A stretch of DNA of 64,000 bases from Candidatus Avelusimicrobium stercoris. GTDB taxonomy: Bacteria; Elusimicrobiota; Elusimicrobia; Elusimicrobiales; Elusimicrobiaceae. Where the stretch lies: contig DJFE01000016.1 of the NCBI GenBank assembly GCA_002432025.1, positions 50,425 through 114,424 of the forward strand. Direction: 5' to 3'. Numbering within the stretch: position 1 is the stretch's first letter; each line of letters begins with the position of its first letter. Position numbers and translations under genes: made by a program. The notes under the pieces are model-generated. The model made no database searches and was not told where the DNA came from. It worked only from the letters and a program-made list of their open reading frames with translations. This document shows, in pieces, positions 34,031 to 43,031 of this stretch.

Positions 34031-35140
34031 TTATTTTTCGGGTTCCAGCACCAGCACAATGCGGTTTTTACCTGCATCGTCGGGCAGTTGAACGGCTTTT
34101 ACCAAACATTTTACATTTTTATTTACAACCGTGCCGCGCAGTACCTTGGTCGGGTTTTCAAGCGCTTCGCCTACGACCTGGATGATTTCCTGTTGGCGAC
34201 CGTCAAAAATATCCAACAAGTGTACTTTTTCTTTACCCGGCACTTTCAGTTCAAAGTTAGTATATAAGATGTTGTTGTTTTCGTCAATAACTAACGCGCG
34301 GGAACCTTTCGGCACCGTTACAGCCAAAATGGTCTTCCACCAGCGTTGTTCCTTTTCCAGCGTCATAATTTCCACGTTTTCCATACTCTTGATGTCTTCG
34401 CGGATTTTGACGAGCAACCCGGAAACAGCCTGCGCCACGCCGCCGATTTCATCCTTGCGCGGCGGAAAAGAAAGCGTTAAATTATTAAGCGAAACAGCCT
34501 CTACGCTATCCTTTAACGCACCCAGCGGGCGGATAATTTTAAGCAGTAAGAACAAATACAGCACGCCGCCAATGAGCAAAATCATAATAAACGCACCGCA
34601 CGCATAGCGCACCATAGAGGACTGAATTAACTTTTGGGCGTTCTCGCGTGAAACGGTTACGTTGACGACCCCGGCCACGGCGTTGCCCTTGGCCAAAAGC
34701 GGGATAGCCATATCGTAATATTCGCCGTTGGATGTTAAAATAGCGCGGGGGAGTCCGTCCCGGATCGCCTGTACGGCGGCATTGGAATCAAACCCCACAG
34801 ACGCATTGTAATCGGCATACGACATACCCAAAAATTTGGTATTTTCGTGCCAGCGGATAGAGCCGTCGTAGTTCAAATACACCAAACTGCGGATGCGGTT
34901 ATCGTTTCGTTGGAGGCCCTTCATAATTTCGGCCTCGCGGAAGGTAGCCGCGCCCTTAGGGCGGGAGGCCAACCACTGCACCAAGGACGGCGCGCGGAAG
35001 CGGACCATTTCCACCATTTCGTTTTGGAGTTTTTTGTCAAAGACAAATTTAAACAAATTGTAATAGAACAACCCGCCGATAACGGACGCATATACCGTTA
35101 CCAAGACGAACCACAAAAGCCATTTGGATGTCAGTTTCAT
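34031..35140 (-). CDS. HAMP sensor protein without kinase domain
   Basis: A 369-residue protein with TM1 (about 8-30), a periplasmic single-Cache-like domain (about 31-180), TM2 (about 183-207, GAFIMILLIGGVLYLFLLLKII), a HAMP domain ending in FPPRKDEIGGVAQAVSGLL, and a C-terminal PAS-like fold (about 265-365, RALVIDENNNILYTN). No histidine kinase, GGDEF or methyl-accepting domain follows. It could pass a signal by protein contact to a neighbouring kinase or to the Tad motor. It lies between the TPR gene and the small membrane protein. Confidence 0.75.
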   Translation of the reverse strand: MKLTSKWLLWFVLVTVYASVIGGLFYYNLFKFVFDKKLQNEMVEMVRFRAPSLVQWLASRPKGAATFREAEIMKGLQRNDNRIRSLVYLNYDGSIRWHENTKFLGMSYADYNASVGFDSNAAVQAIRDGLPRAILTSNGEYYDMAIPLLAKGNAVAGVVNVTVSRENAQKLIQSSMVRYACGAFIMILLIGGVLYLFLLLKIIRPLGALKDSVEAVSLNNLTLSFPPRKDEIGGVAQAVSGLLVKIREDIKSMENVEIMTLEKEQRWWKTILAVTVPKGSRALVIDENNNILYTNFELKVPGKEKVHLLDIFDGRQQEIIQVVGEALENPTKVLRGTVVNKNVKCLVKAVQLPDDAGKNRIVLVLEPEK

Positions 35141-35156
35141 ATCAAAAACACCGCTC

Positions 35157-36587
35157 CTATTTCATTAACTCTTCCAGTTTGCGCAAGCCCAAGTCCGCAT
35201 CGCTGTTGCCCGGGTCCAGTTGCTTGGCCACAATCCAAGCCTGGCGGGCGCGTTCGTAATCGTCTTGGTTGTACGCATCCAACCCTTCAATAAATTTGGC
35301 GCGGGAAGCGTTGCTCGCTTCGGCAGACACCGGGTTCGTGGTCGTACCCGTTAAAGTCGGCAAGGTTTCGTTCGCCCCTACGGTACCGACAGAAGAGCCG
35401 ATTCCGCCCGTAGAAGCGCCGGGGATAACCGTACCGCCCGTCATACCGGGCACATTGCCGTCCACCACCACGGTTTCGGGCTGTTCCGGCAGAGTTTCTT
35501 CGGCCTTTTGTTCGGCTTTATTGGCGGCGTCTTCCGCCTTTTTGGCGGCCTGTTCGGCCTTGGTAACGGCCTGCTGTTGTTTTACGCGCAAATGGTTTTC
35601 CTTGGCGTTGCGGGCCCGTTTGATAAGGCCGTCCATCGTCGTCGTATCGGCGCCCCATTTTTTGGCGTTCGTCCAGTACGAAACGGCTTGGTCAAAGCGG
35701 TTTGCGTTATACGAGCGGTTGCCCGCCTGATAGTAACCCGCGGCAATTTCGTTTTTTAACTGAGACATATATTTTTGCACGCGCGGGTCGCCGGGCTGGA
35801 TTTTCGTAATGCGTTCAAACACGGCGTAAGATTCCACATACTGGCCTTTGTTATAAAATTCCAAGGCCTGCTTCATAGATTCTTCCACCTGCTGTTTGCG
35901 CAGTTTGTTTTCCGTTTCGGCAATTTTGGAGACGAGTTTCGGGTCGTCCTTGCGCATCAAAAGGGCATTATACCACGCATCCAAGGCGGCCTGGTAGTTA
36001 TCGTTTTGATAGGCTTCGTCGCCGCGGCGGGTATATTCTTTGGCAATGTCGTAATCAATTTTGCGCTTCCAAGACTGGGCCTTGGAGTTGCCGGGCTGAA
36101 TCGTCAAAATTTCGTTTAATTTGTCATTGGCTTCCACCAAGCGGCCGCTGTCGTAGAGACGAATGGTTTCCTGGAATTTGGCCTCAATTACTTCGGCCTC
36201 GGACGTGGTGCCGTAAGTGCCCATATGACTGGCCTGTTTGGCGAGCGTTTGGGCCTGTTTAAAGTTCGGGTCAATGCTTAAAATGGTTTGGGCCATTTCC
36301 TGCGCGCGCTGGTAATCGCCGTATTTATACAGGCGGTAGGCGTTTTCATATACCATACGAAGCGTATAGTTTTGGATACGCTGTTTTTCCAACTGTACGG
36401 TAGAAAGATACTGTTTTTTCTCTTCCACATCGTTCAAGGTGCCCATAGAAATTTTGCTCAAATCCAAGAGCATCCCCTCTTCCTTGCCGTGCTGGCGGAC
36501 GGGAACTTCCTTGCGGAACGTATTGGCCGCTTGCAACCACGCGGGAGCAAGGGCTAAAACAAAAGCCAAGGTGAAATATTTTTTCAT
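35157..36587 (-). CDS. Exported TPR protein (TadD-like)
   Basis: A 476-residue protein with a signal peptide (cleavage after LQA, residue 20) and tetratricopeptide-like helices from about 55 to 330 (DYQRAQEMAQTILSIDPNFK, NYQAALDAWYNALLMRKDDP and similar). An Ala/Lys/Glu coiled coil (TKAEQAAKKAEDAANKAEQK) and a Gly/Thr-rich linker follow, with one more TPR at the C-terminus (DDYERARQAWIVAKQLDPGN). In Tad loci the TPR protein TadD is a lipoprotein that helps place the secretin; here no lipobox Cys is present, so it is periplasmic or anchored otherwise. GAGGAT precedes the start. Confidence 0.78.
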   Translation of the reverse strand: MKKYFTLAFVLALAPAWLQAANTFRKEVPVRQHGKEEGMLLDLSKISMGTLNDVEEKKQYLSTVQLEKQRIQNYTLRMVYENAYRLYKYGDYQRAQEMAQTILSIDPNFKQAQTLAKQASHMGTYGTTSEAEVIEAKFQETIRLYDSGRLVEANDKLNEILTIQPGNSKAQSWKRKIDYDIAKEYTRRGDEAYQNDNYQAALDAWYNALLMRKDDPKLVSKIAETENKLRKQQVEESMKQALEFYNKGQYVESYAVFERITKIQPGDPRVQKYMSQLKNEIAAGYYQAGNRSYNANRFDQAVSYWTNAKKWGADTTTMDGLIKRARNAKENHLRVKQQQAVTKAEQAAKKAEDAANKAEQKAEETLPEQPETVVVDGNVPGMTGGTVIPGASTGGIGSSVGTVGANETLPTLTGTTTNPVSAEASNASRAKFIEGLDAYNQDDYERARQAWIVAKQLDPGNSDADLGLRKLEELMK

Positions 36588-36598
36588 ATGTTTATCCT

Positions 36599-37489
36599 CT
36601 AAAAACCTGCGCCGCCGCTGACCAAACCGCTAATCATCGGGGCTAAAATTAAAATAAAAATCGTCGGGAAAATGAACATAAACAGCGGAAACAACATTTT
36701 GGTGGACGCCTGCGCGGCCAACTTTTCGGCGCGACTCAAACGGCGGGAGCGCAAGTCAGACGAGAAGTTACGCAACAAATCCACCAAACTGGTACCGAGT
36801 TCATCGGACTGGATAATCAAACTGACCAGAGAGCGCACTTCGGCCACCCCGGTACGCGCGGAAAAGCGTTCCAACGCTTCCCTGCGGGAATAACCCAGTT
36901 TAATTTCGTTAATCGTTTTTTCCAGTTCCTCTTCCAAAATCGTTTTTTCTTTGGCAATTTTGATAATTCTTTCAAAGGCGGTCAAATAGTCTAGACCGGA
37001 TTCAATAATCAGGGCCGCCAAGTCCACCGTCGTGGAGAAGTTGCCCAGAATTTCCGCCTGACGCTTTTGGATTTTGCTTTTAATGAGCACGTCCGGCACC
37101 ATAAAGCACAGCGGCACCAAGAAAACGGGCCAAATGGCCTGAAACAAAAGCATCATCGCCGCCGGAATAGCCAAAGAAGCGATAATTTTAGTATATAAAA
37201 TATCCACGGGCTGCGGGTTATCGGGGCTGCCCAGTTGCATATGCAACTCTTCCAAACTCTTTTCCAAGTGGAAGTTATGCAGGCAGAACACCGCCAAGCG
37301 GTCCATAATTTTCTCTTCCGGTTTTAAACGTGCAAAACTGGAAGTGGATTTAAAGCGGCGGACCGCCACGTCCACGATTTCCTCTTTTTTAGGTTTAGGG
37401 GCCAGCAAGCCGAAAATCGTCAAGAAAACGGCAAACATCCCCACCGCCAACAGTAAATTGAGCCCTAACGTAAACGCTAAACTGTTCAT
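36599..37489 (-). CDS. tadC: Tad inner-membrane platform protein TadC
   Basis: A 296-residue T2SSF-family protein with a TM near the N-terminus (about 9-30), a central pair near 100-135, the conserved cytoplasmic loop (VDLAALIIESGLDYLTAFERI and RTGVAEVRSLVSLIIQSDELG) and a C-terminal TM (about 268-290, LFPLFMFIFPTIFILILAPMI). TadB and TadC form the membrane platform driven by the TadA ATPase. Normal length and position, 2 bases after tadB. Confidence 0.88.
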   Translation of the reverse strand: MNSLAFTLGLNLLLAVGMFAVFLTIFGLLAPKPKKEEIVDVAVRRFKSTSSFARLKPEEKIMDRLAVFCLHNFHLEKSLEELHMQLGSPDNPQPVDILYTKIIASLAIPAAMMLLFQAIWPVFLVPLCFMVPDVLIKSKIQKRQAEILGNFSTTVDLAALIIESGLDYLTAFERIIKIAKEKTILEEELEKTINEIKLGYSRREALERFSARTGVAEVRSLVSLIIQSDELGTSLVDLLRNFSSDLRSRRLSRAEKLAAQASTKMLFPLFMFIFPTIFILILAPMISGLVSGGAGF

Positions 37490-37491
37490 AA

Positions 37492-39117
37492 TTATACCCG
37501 CACTTCTCCCATTTTTTTAAGTACCTTCATACCGATACCAATCCAAATGACGCAGAATAAGAACACAAACATCCCCACCGGGCTGGTGTAGAACGAAATC
37601 ATTTGCGTCGGGTTGAAGATAAACATTACCAGCATCATCACAAACGGCATAATGCTGACCACGATGGACTGGATTTTCTGCTGGGCGGTCATCGCCTGCA
37701 ATTTTTCTTCCAGTTTGCTTTCTTCGCGGATGTTTTCCACCAAGCGGGCGAAAATAACCGTTAAGTTACCACCGACCTGGCGCTGGATAATAATAGCCTT
37801 GATAATATACGAAAGCATACGGCTTTCCACGCGGTCGGAAAGGCCGTCCAAGGCTTTTTCAAAGGGAGTACCCAACTGGTAATTTTTTACCACCAAGCCG
37901 AACTCGTCGGCAATCGGCGGGAGCATATCCTTGGACACGAGTTCAAATCCCTGCACAATATCCATACCGGAGCGCAAGGAGTTAGAAAGCAAAATAAGCG
38001 AGTCCATTAACTGTTTGTTCACGCGTTTGCCGCGGCTCTTTTTAAGCGCGTCCAACACGGCCGCCGGCATACGGATACTGACAAACGCCCCCAACAGCAC
38101 GACCATTAAAAAGACAAACACGCCAAAGAAGCCGCCCACCATTAAGCCCAAGAACAGCCCAAACAGCGCAAACACGCCCACCGTACCAAACACAATGTAT
38201 TTGATATCAATGGTTACGAACTGGCGGTTAAAATCCTCGGCCCACGCCACGCTTTTTTGGCGGTAATCGGCCACTAATTTGGCAATGGTTTCCTTTTTGC
38301 CGTCTAACAATAAATAGACCGCAAACCCGGCCAACGCCGATCCCAACAAGAGCATAATCAAATTGATAAAGCGTTCCGCGGCAGTCGTTTTGTAAATATC
38401 AGGTTTGGGCGGATAGGCCGGAATAGGCGCCGCAAAGAATTGGGAAAACAAGTGATTGGACAGCACCACTACGCCGATAACGGACTGGCGGTATTTGTTT
38501 TCACGCTGGGAAAGTGGACTGGAAAAAGATTCAATCGTGCTGAAAAATTCGCTGTTCATCAGTTCCAGCGTAGAAAGCATAGAGCGCGCGCGGCCTTCCA
38601 TACTGTCCTTCATAATAAGGGGCTGTTTGCCGCGCAGCAAATCTTTATTCAAGCGGTCCAAGGCGGCCACCAAGCGGATGCGGTCGCTGACGAACCCGCG
38701 GGAAAGTTGGTCCAACACTACGGGCTGTGTGGGGTCCAAGGATTTATCGGCGCGGTCCAAGAAATAATATACGTTGGAAAACGCCTGGCGCCACAAGTCC
38801 ACCTCGCTGTATGTTCCTTCGTTGGGCACATAGATTACTTTGTTTTTATCCATACGCGCCAGTTCGGAAGCGAACCACTTGGGCATTTGCACCACTTTAC
38901 CCGCCGCCGCACCGCACTGGTCCGGCAGTTTATATACCTTTTTATCGGCGGGCAGGCTGACGTCAAAAAATTCCGCCATAATGCGCATTTTTTCCTGGGC
39001 GCATTGGATGCGAGCGCGGTCGTTTTTATTAAGCGCGCGGGCAAACACACCAGCAGGCGCCAACAAAAACGACAGCAACATAAGGGCCAAACACAACACT
39101 TGAATTTTCTTCGTCAT
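37492..39117 (-). CDS. tadB: TadB platform protein with extra exported N-terminal domain
   Basis: A 541-residue protein, about 220 residues longer than ordinary TadB. It begins with a signal-peptide-like helix (MTKKIQVLCLALMLLSFLLAPAGVFA), then about 210 residues with two Cys (RIQCAQ, PDQCGAA) and no recognised family, presumably periplasmic. Next come a TM (about 250-272) and the TadB core: two TMs around 310-355, the T2SSF loop (LILLSNSLRSGMDIVQGFELVSK, RQVGGNLTVIFARLVENIREE) and C-terminal TMs. The extra domain could contact the reduced secretin or the TPR protein. AAGGA precedes the ATG. Confidence 0.85.
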   Translation of the reverse strand: MTKKIQVLCLALMLLSFLLAPAGVFARALNKNDRARIQCAQEKMRIMAEFFDVSLPADKKVYKLPDQCGAAAGKVVQMPKWFASELARMDKNKVIYVPNEGTYSEVDLWRQAFSNVYYFLDRADKSLDPTQPVVLDQLSRGFVSDRIRLVAALDRLNKDLLRGKQPLIMKDSMEGRARSMLSTLELMNSEFFSTIESFSSPLSQRENKYRQSVIGVVVLSNHLFSQFFAAPIPAYPPKPDIYKTTAAERFINLIMLLLGSALAGFAVYLLLDGKKETIAKLVADYRQKSVAWAEDFNRQFVTIDIKYIVFGTVGVFALFGLFLGLMVGGFFGVFVFLMVVLLGAFVSIRMPAAVLDALKKSRGKRVNKQLMDSLILLSNSLRSGMDIVQGFELVSKDMLPPIADEFGLVVKNYQLGTPFEKALDGLSDRVESRMLSYIIKAIIIQRQVGGNLTVIFARLVENIREESKLEEKLQAMTAQQKIQSIVVSIMPFVMMLVMFIFNPTQMISFYTSPVGMFVFLFCVIWIGIGMKVLKKMGEVRV

Positions 39118-39143
39118 AATCCTTGTTCTTTTAACTAAAATTT

Positions 39144-41465
39144 TTATGCCTTAACCGAAGCAGCAGGCGGCGGAGGCGGAGTTTGCTTTCCGGCCGCCAT
39201 TTGCGCCTGCAAGCGGTGTACGGCGTTTAAGTCCGGGTCTCCGTCCGGGCCCACTGGCACGGCGTTCTTTAAAAAGATTTCCTTATCCACCGGCTGGCCT
39301 TTGGCCGCAAAATCGCCAAAGAACGTCGGCAGTTCGCCTGTCGGCGCGAAAACACCCTGTACCTTGCCGTTTTCGTCCACACCCGTCTGCACATAGCGGA
39401 ACAGGTCGGTGGATTGGATTTCGTTATCCTTTTGGCCGTGCATTTCGGTAATATAGGTTACCTTTCTGGAACCGTCCGAAAAACGCGACAACTGGACAAT
39501 CAGGTTGACGGCGGAGGCAATCATTTCGCGGATTACATAAATCGGCAAATCGGCGCCCGTCTGCATACACATTGCTTCCAAGCGGGACACACCGTCGCGC
39601 GGCGTGTTGGCGTGAATCGTGGTCAAAGAACCTTCGTGGCCCGTGTTCATCGCCTGCAACATATCCAACGCTTCGCCGCCGCGGCACTCCCCGACCACAA
39701 TGCGGTCAGGACGCATACGCAAGCAGTTTTTTACCAAATCCTGAATCGTAATAGCACCCTTGCCTTCCACGTTTGGCGGACGGCTTTCCAAGGATACCCA
39801 GTGCGGCTGCTGCAAACGGAGTTCCGCGGTATCTTCTACGGTGATGATACGCTCGTTATGGGAAATATAACCGGAAATGGCGTTCAAAAAGGTAGTTTTA
39901 CCGGTACCCGTACCGCCACAGACAATAATGTTTTTGCGGATGCGGACGCATTTTTCAATAAACGCCATACACTCCGGGCTAATCGTGCCGAAGCGGTAGT
40001 AATCTTCGGGTCCGAAGGGCTTTTGCGAGAAGCGGCGGATTGTCAGCGTCGGGCCGGAAACGGCCAGCGGCGCAATAATAGCGTTTACACGGGAACCGTC
40101 CTTCAAACGGGCGTCCACGAGCGGCACAGATTCGTCAATACGGCGGCCCAACGGAGCCACGATACGTTTGATAACCTGCACGACCTGCTCGTTATTGCGG
40201 AATTTGTATTTGGTTAAGGTCAACTTACCTTTTTGTTCAATAAAAATCTTATCAAAGGCGTTGACCATAATTTCGGTTACGGCCGGGTCGCGCATTAAAA
40301 CTTCCAGCGGCCCCAAGCCCAAAATTTCGTCCAACAATTCCGAAGAGAAGCGCGTGCGCTGGTCGCGCGAGAACTGCAAGTTGGGCTGTTTTTGCAAAAT
40401 ATCATCTACAATCGCGGCCACACGTTTGCGGGTCTGCGCGCTGGCGGAACTTTCGTCGCTGACGACGATGTGTTCAATTTCCAGCGTGTGCACCACTTCT
40501 TTATGGATTTTTTGTTTTAAATCGTCCCAGAAAGACAATTTAGTCTTTCCGGCTTCTTCTTCCGGCTCGGCCACGTGGCTTTCCGCCGTGGTGGTTTTGC
40601 CGTCGTCAAACAGCACCGGGCTCCAAATTTCCTTGGAGGCTTGGGCAAATTCTTCGTCGGACACCGACGCTACCCAATCCTTGGGGGCCGGTTTTAAATC
40701 GCGGATTTTGGCCAACACCAAGCGCAAGCCCTTTACCCACTCGGACTGCGGGTTGGTGATAATTTCCACTTCCTTGCGGTTGGCCGTAGCCATTACGTCC
40801 TCATCCCACGGCAAAAATACGTCCATTTCGCGCCCGAGGGAGGAGTAAAAGCGTTCCACTTCTTCGTAGGGAATAGAACCGGGCATATCATAGGCGTTGC
40901 AGATAATGCTCACGCGGTCCAAAGGATAATGCTGTTCTTTATAATCGTTAAAAAGTTGAACGGTGGAATTTAAGTGCGTGCGCGTGGCTTGCGACACCCA
41001 AAAAATCTTGTCGGCAATGTCAAACGAGAACGCCTGCATTGGGAAACTGGATTCCACATCCAAGAAAATATCAAAGGTTTGCGACAAACGGGATAAAATA
41101 GGGATTAAAATCTTCGGGCTGATGGCAGACACCTGCGCACGCGTATTGCCCAGCGGCAGCACACCCACGCCCCATTGGGACATAGAAATTTTACCGCGCA
41201 GCAATCCCCCCACCACAGCGATAGAGGTATTGCCCAGCGTTTGCAAAATATCGGACACGCTGACCGGCTTTTTGATATCCAAATAGAAACTATGCTCCTG
41301 ACGGGCCAAGGGGTCCAGCGGGACAATCAGCACCGGACGCTTTTGAATACCCGCCCAGCCAAGGGCCAAGTTCAGTACCAGCGTGGTTTTGCCGGCGCCT
41401 TCCTTAGGCCCGGCAAACGCGATAATTTTTGCTTCATTTTTAGGGGTGTCTTGTTCTTCTGCCAT
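39144..41465 (-). CDS. TadZ-TadA fusion: localisation factor plus pilus assembly ATPase
   Basis: A 773-residue fusion. Residues 1-270 are a TadZ/CpaE-type ParA-like domain with GPKEGAGKTTLVLNLALGW as Walker A. About 330-710 are the TadA/CpaF ATPase, with EIMVNAFDKIFIEQKGKL, Walker A GGTGTGKTT, the Walker B region RIVVGECRGGEALDML, and the HIS-box region TIHANTPRDGVSRLEAM. A Pro-rich tail ends it. TadA hexamers hydrolyse ATP to extrude pilins; TadZ places the machine at a pole. They are normally separate genes. Here the localisation factor and motor are tied one to one. Confidence 0.92.
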   Translation of the reverse strand: MAEEQDTPKNEAKIIAFAGPKEGAGKTTLVLNLALGWAGIQKRPVLIVPLDPLARQEHSFYLDIKKPVSVSDILQTLGNTSIAVVGGLLRGKISMSQWGVGVLPLGNTRAQVSAISPKILIPILSRLSQTFDIFLDVESSFPMQAFSFDIADKIFWVSQATRTHLNSTVQLFNDYKEQHYPLDRVSIICNAYDMPGSIPYEEVERFYSSLGREMDVFLPWDEDVMATANRKEVEIITNPQSEWVKGLRLVLAKIRDLKPAPKDWVASVSDEEFAQASKEIWSPVLFDDGKTTTAESHVAEPEEEAGKTKLSFWDDLKQKIHKEVVHTLEIEHIVVSDESSASAQTRKRVAAIVDDILQKQPNLQFSRDQRTRFSSELLDEILGLGPLEVLMRDPAVTEIMVNAFDKIFIEQKGKLTLTKYKFRNNEQVVQVIKRIVAPLGRRIDESVPLVDARLKDGSRVNAIIAPLAVSGPTLTIRRFSQKPFGPEDYYRFGTISPECMAFIEKCVRIRKNIIVCGGTGTGKTTFLNAISGYISHNERIITVEDTAELRLQQPHWVSLESRPPNVEGKGAITIQDLVKNCLRMRPDRIVVGECRGGEALDMLQAMNTGHEGSLTTIHANTPRDGVSRLEAMCMQTGADLPIYVIREMIASAVNLIVQLSRFSDGSRKVTYITEMHGQKDNEIQSTDLFRYVQTGVDENGKVQGVFAPTGELPTFFGDFAAKGQPVDKEIFLKNAVPVGPDGDPDLNAVHRLQAQMAAGKQTPPPPPAASVKA

Positions 41466-41470
41466 AAAAA

Positions 41471-42214
41471 CTATTCCACAATTTCAACCGTGATAAACAA
41501 GAAGAGCGAGCGCTGCTCTTCGGTTACGTCTTTGTTTTTAAAGAGTAAGCCGATAAGCGGGATTCTGCCCAAGAAGGGCACGCGGTCCTCGGATACGTTG
41601 CGGGAACTGTTCTTCAACCCGCCGATAACCAAGGTTTCGCCGCTGTTAATTTCCACATGGGTTTCCACGTTGCGGTTCGTAAAAGAAGGAGCCGTAGCCG
41701 TACCGATTACCACAGTTCTGGAATAGTCCACAGTGGAAACCTCCAACTGAACCTGCAAATCAATCAGGTTGTTGCGTTCCGGCATAATGGTAGGCAAAAC
41801 GTTCAGCAAAATGCCGTATTCTTCCAACTGGGAGCCGACGCCCTGGTTGTTTACCACCGGTATCGGGATTTTGCCGCCTACATTGATTTTGGCGGCGTTG
41901 CCGGAAGACGTTACAATCTTGGGGTTGGAAAGCACTTGTGCGCGGCCTTCGGTTTCCATTAAGCGCAGGCGGGTAGCAACCGCTGTTTTGCGTTCAAATT
42001 CGCCCAAGGACAGCACACCGGGGATAGCGGCCTCTTCAAAGTCAAAGAGTTGGTTCCAAGAGAACCCCTTTACGCTTTGCATCGTACCGCTGATTTCCAC
42101 CACATCGGCGCTGACCGCCACCAGCCGTGTTTGTTTGGCAAACGCGCCCGACGGCAACAGCACGCCTAAAAGCAAGACGGCCAGAAAAACTTTTGCTATA
42201 AACTTTTTATTCAT
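41471..42214 (-). CDS. Reduced secretin (RcpA/CpaC-type pore domain only)
   Basis: A 247-residue exported protein: signal peptide (cleavage near AFA, residue 26), then directly the secretin domain. This has EGRAQVLSNPKIVTSSGNAA, KINVGGKIPIPVV and the conserved C-terminal VEINSGETLVIGGL and VPFLGRIPLIGLLFK. CpaC/RcpA proteins normally have an N-terminal BON or pilus-specific domain and are 450 or more residues; only about 25 residues separate the signal peptide from the secretin fold here. It should form the outer-membrane ring but needs another protein to bridge the periplasm, perhaps the RcpC or the TadB extension. Confidence 0.87.
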   Translation of the reverse strand: MNKKFIAKVFLAVLLLGVLLPSGAFAKQTRLVAVSADVVEISGTMQSVKGFSWNQLFDFEEAAIPGVLSLGEFERKTAVATRLRLMETEGRAQVLSNPKIVTSSGNAAKINVGGKIPIPVVNNQGVGSQLEEYGILLNVLPTIMPERNNLIDLQVQLEVSTVDYSRTVVIGTATAPSFTNRNVETHVEINSGETLVIGGLKNSSRNVSEDRVPFLGRIPLIGLLFKNKDVTEEQRSLFLFITVEIVE

Positions 42215-42228
42215 CGTAATTGTCCTAT

Positions 42229-42990
42229 TTATTGAAATAATTTTTCAAAAGTGGCTACTTCCATCAAGTAGTTCGTTACGTCGCCGTGCGAACGCAAGAT
42301 GACCGTTACGGCCCCGTCAGACTGGGCGAGCGCCAACGCCAAATACTGCGCGTCGCGCGGGGAAAGAGACAAAGACAAAGCCGTTTGGTCGGAATAGGCC
42401 GCAGCATCGTCCTCTTTACTCTTCATTGCGCTGGCGGATTTAGCATCCAAGCCCTGGCCTAAGTCGGAACCGACGCCCAACACCTTTACGTTCTGCAACA
42501 AGGTAACCGTTACGGTTTGGCGCTGTCCGCTCTTCATCGTGGCTTCAAACGTAAGCAAAATATCCACGTTATCATCCGGCTTAATCATACTGGCGGTGGC
42601 TATCGGCACGTTGGTAAGCACGAAGCCTCTCATTTGCACCGGGATTTTGCTGGACAGACCGGCCTCGGGAGACAGCGAGGTTACGGCATACTTGGAAATC
42701 TGGTTGCCTTTGGGGATTTGGATACGCGCCACGGCGTTTTCAATAGATTTGAAATCGGCGGGCGTGGAGTAGGTGAAAGCATCCTTCTGCAAGTAAGCGG
42801 CCGGCACGGGGACGGGCTTAATATAATCGCGCTTGATTACTTCGCGCTCTTTAATGTCGCGAATCGGCACAAAAACCTGCTGGATGTTTTTGGACGCATT
42901 AAGTTTCTTTTCCGCGCTGCTGACAATCATCGCGTACACGATGGCCGCCAAAATGGCTACCACCAACGGAAGCATAATTCCTTTTTTCAT
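42229..42990 (-). CDS. cpaB: RcpC/CpaB-type pilus assembly protein (SAF domain)
   Basis: A 253-residue protein with an N-terminal membrane helix (about 5-24), an SAF domain (about 38-110; FVPIRDIKEREVIKRDYIKPVPVP) and the RcpC C-terminal domain (GFVLTNVPIATASMIKPDDNVDILLTF and later VTVTLLQNVKVLGVG). It is a periplasmic partner of the Tad secretin. AGGAG 6 bases before the ATG. It precedes the secretin gene by 14 bases, the standard cpaB-cpaC order. Confidence 0.88.
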   Translation of the reverse strand: MKKGIMLPLVVAILAAIVYAMIVSSAEKKLNASKNIQQVFVPIRDIKEREVIKRDYIKPVPVPAAYLQKDAFTYSTPADFKSIENAVARIQIPKGNQISKYAVTSLSPEAGLSSKIPVQMRGFVLTNVPIATASMIKPDDNVDILLTFEATMKSGQRQTVTVTLLQNVKVLGVGSDLGQGLDAKSASAMKSKEDDAAAYSDQTALSLSLSPRDAQYLALALAQSDGAVTVILRSHGDVTNYLMEVATFEKLFQ

Positions 42991-43031
42991 TTAGTCTCCT
43001 TAAAACTGCTTTAAAAATTAATAAGTCAAAT

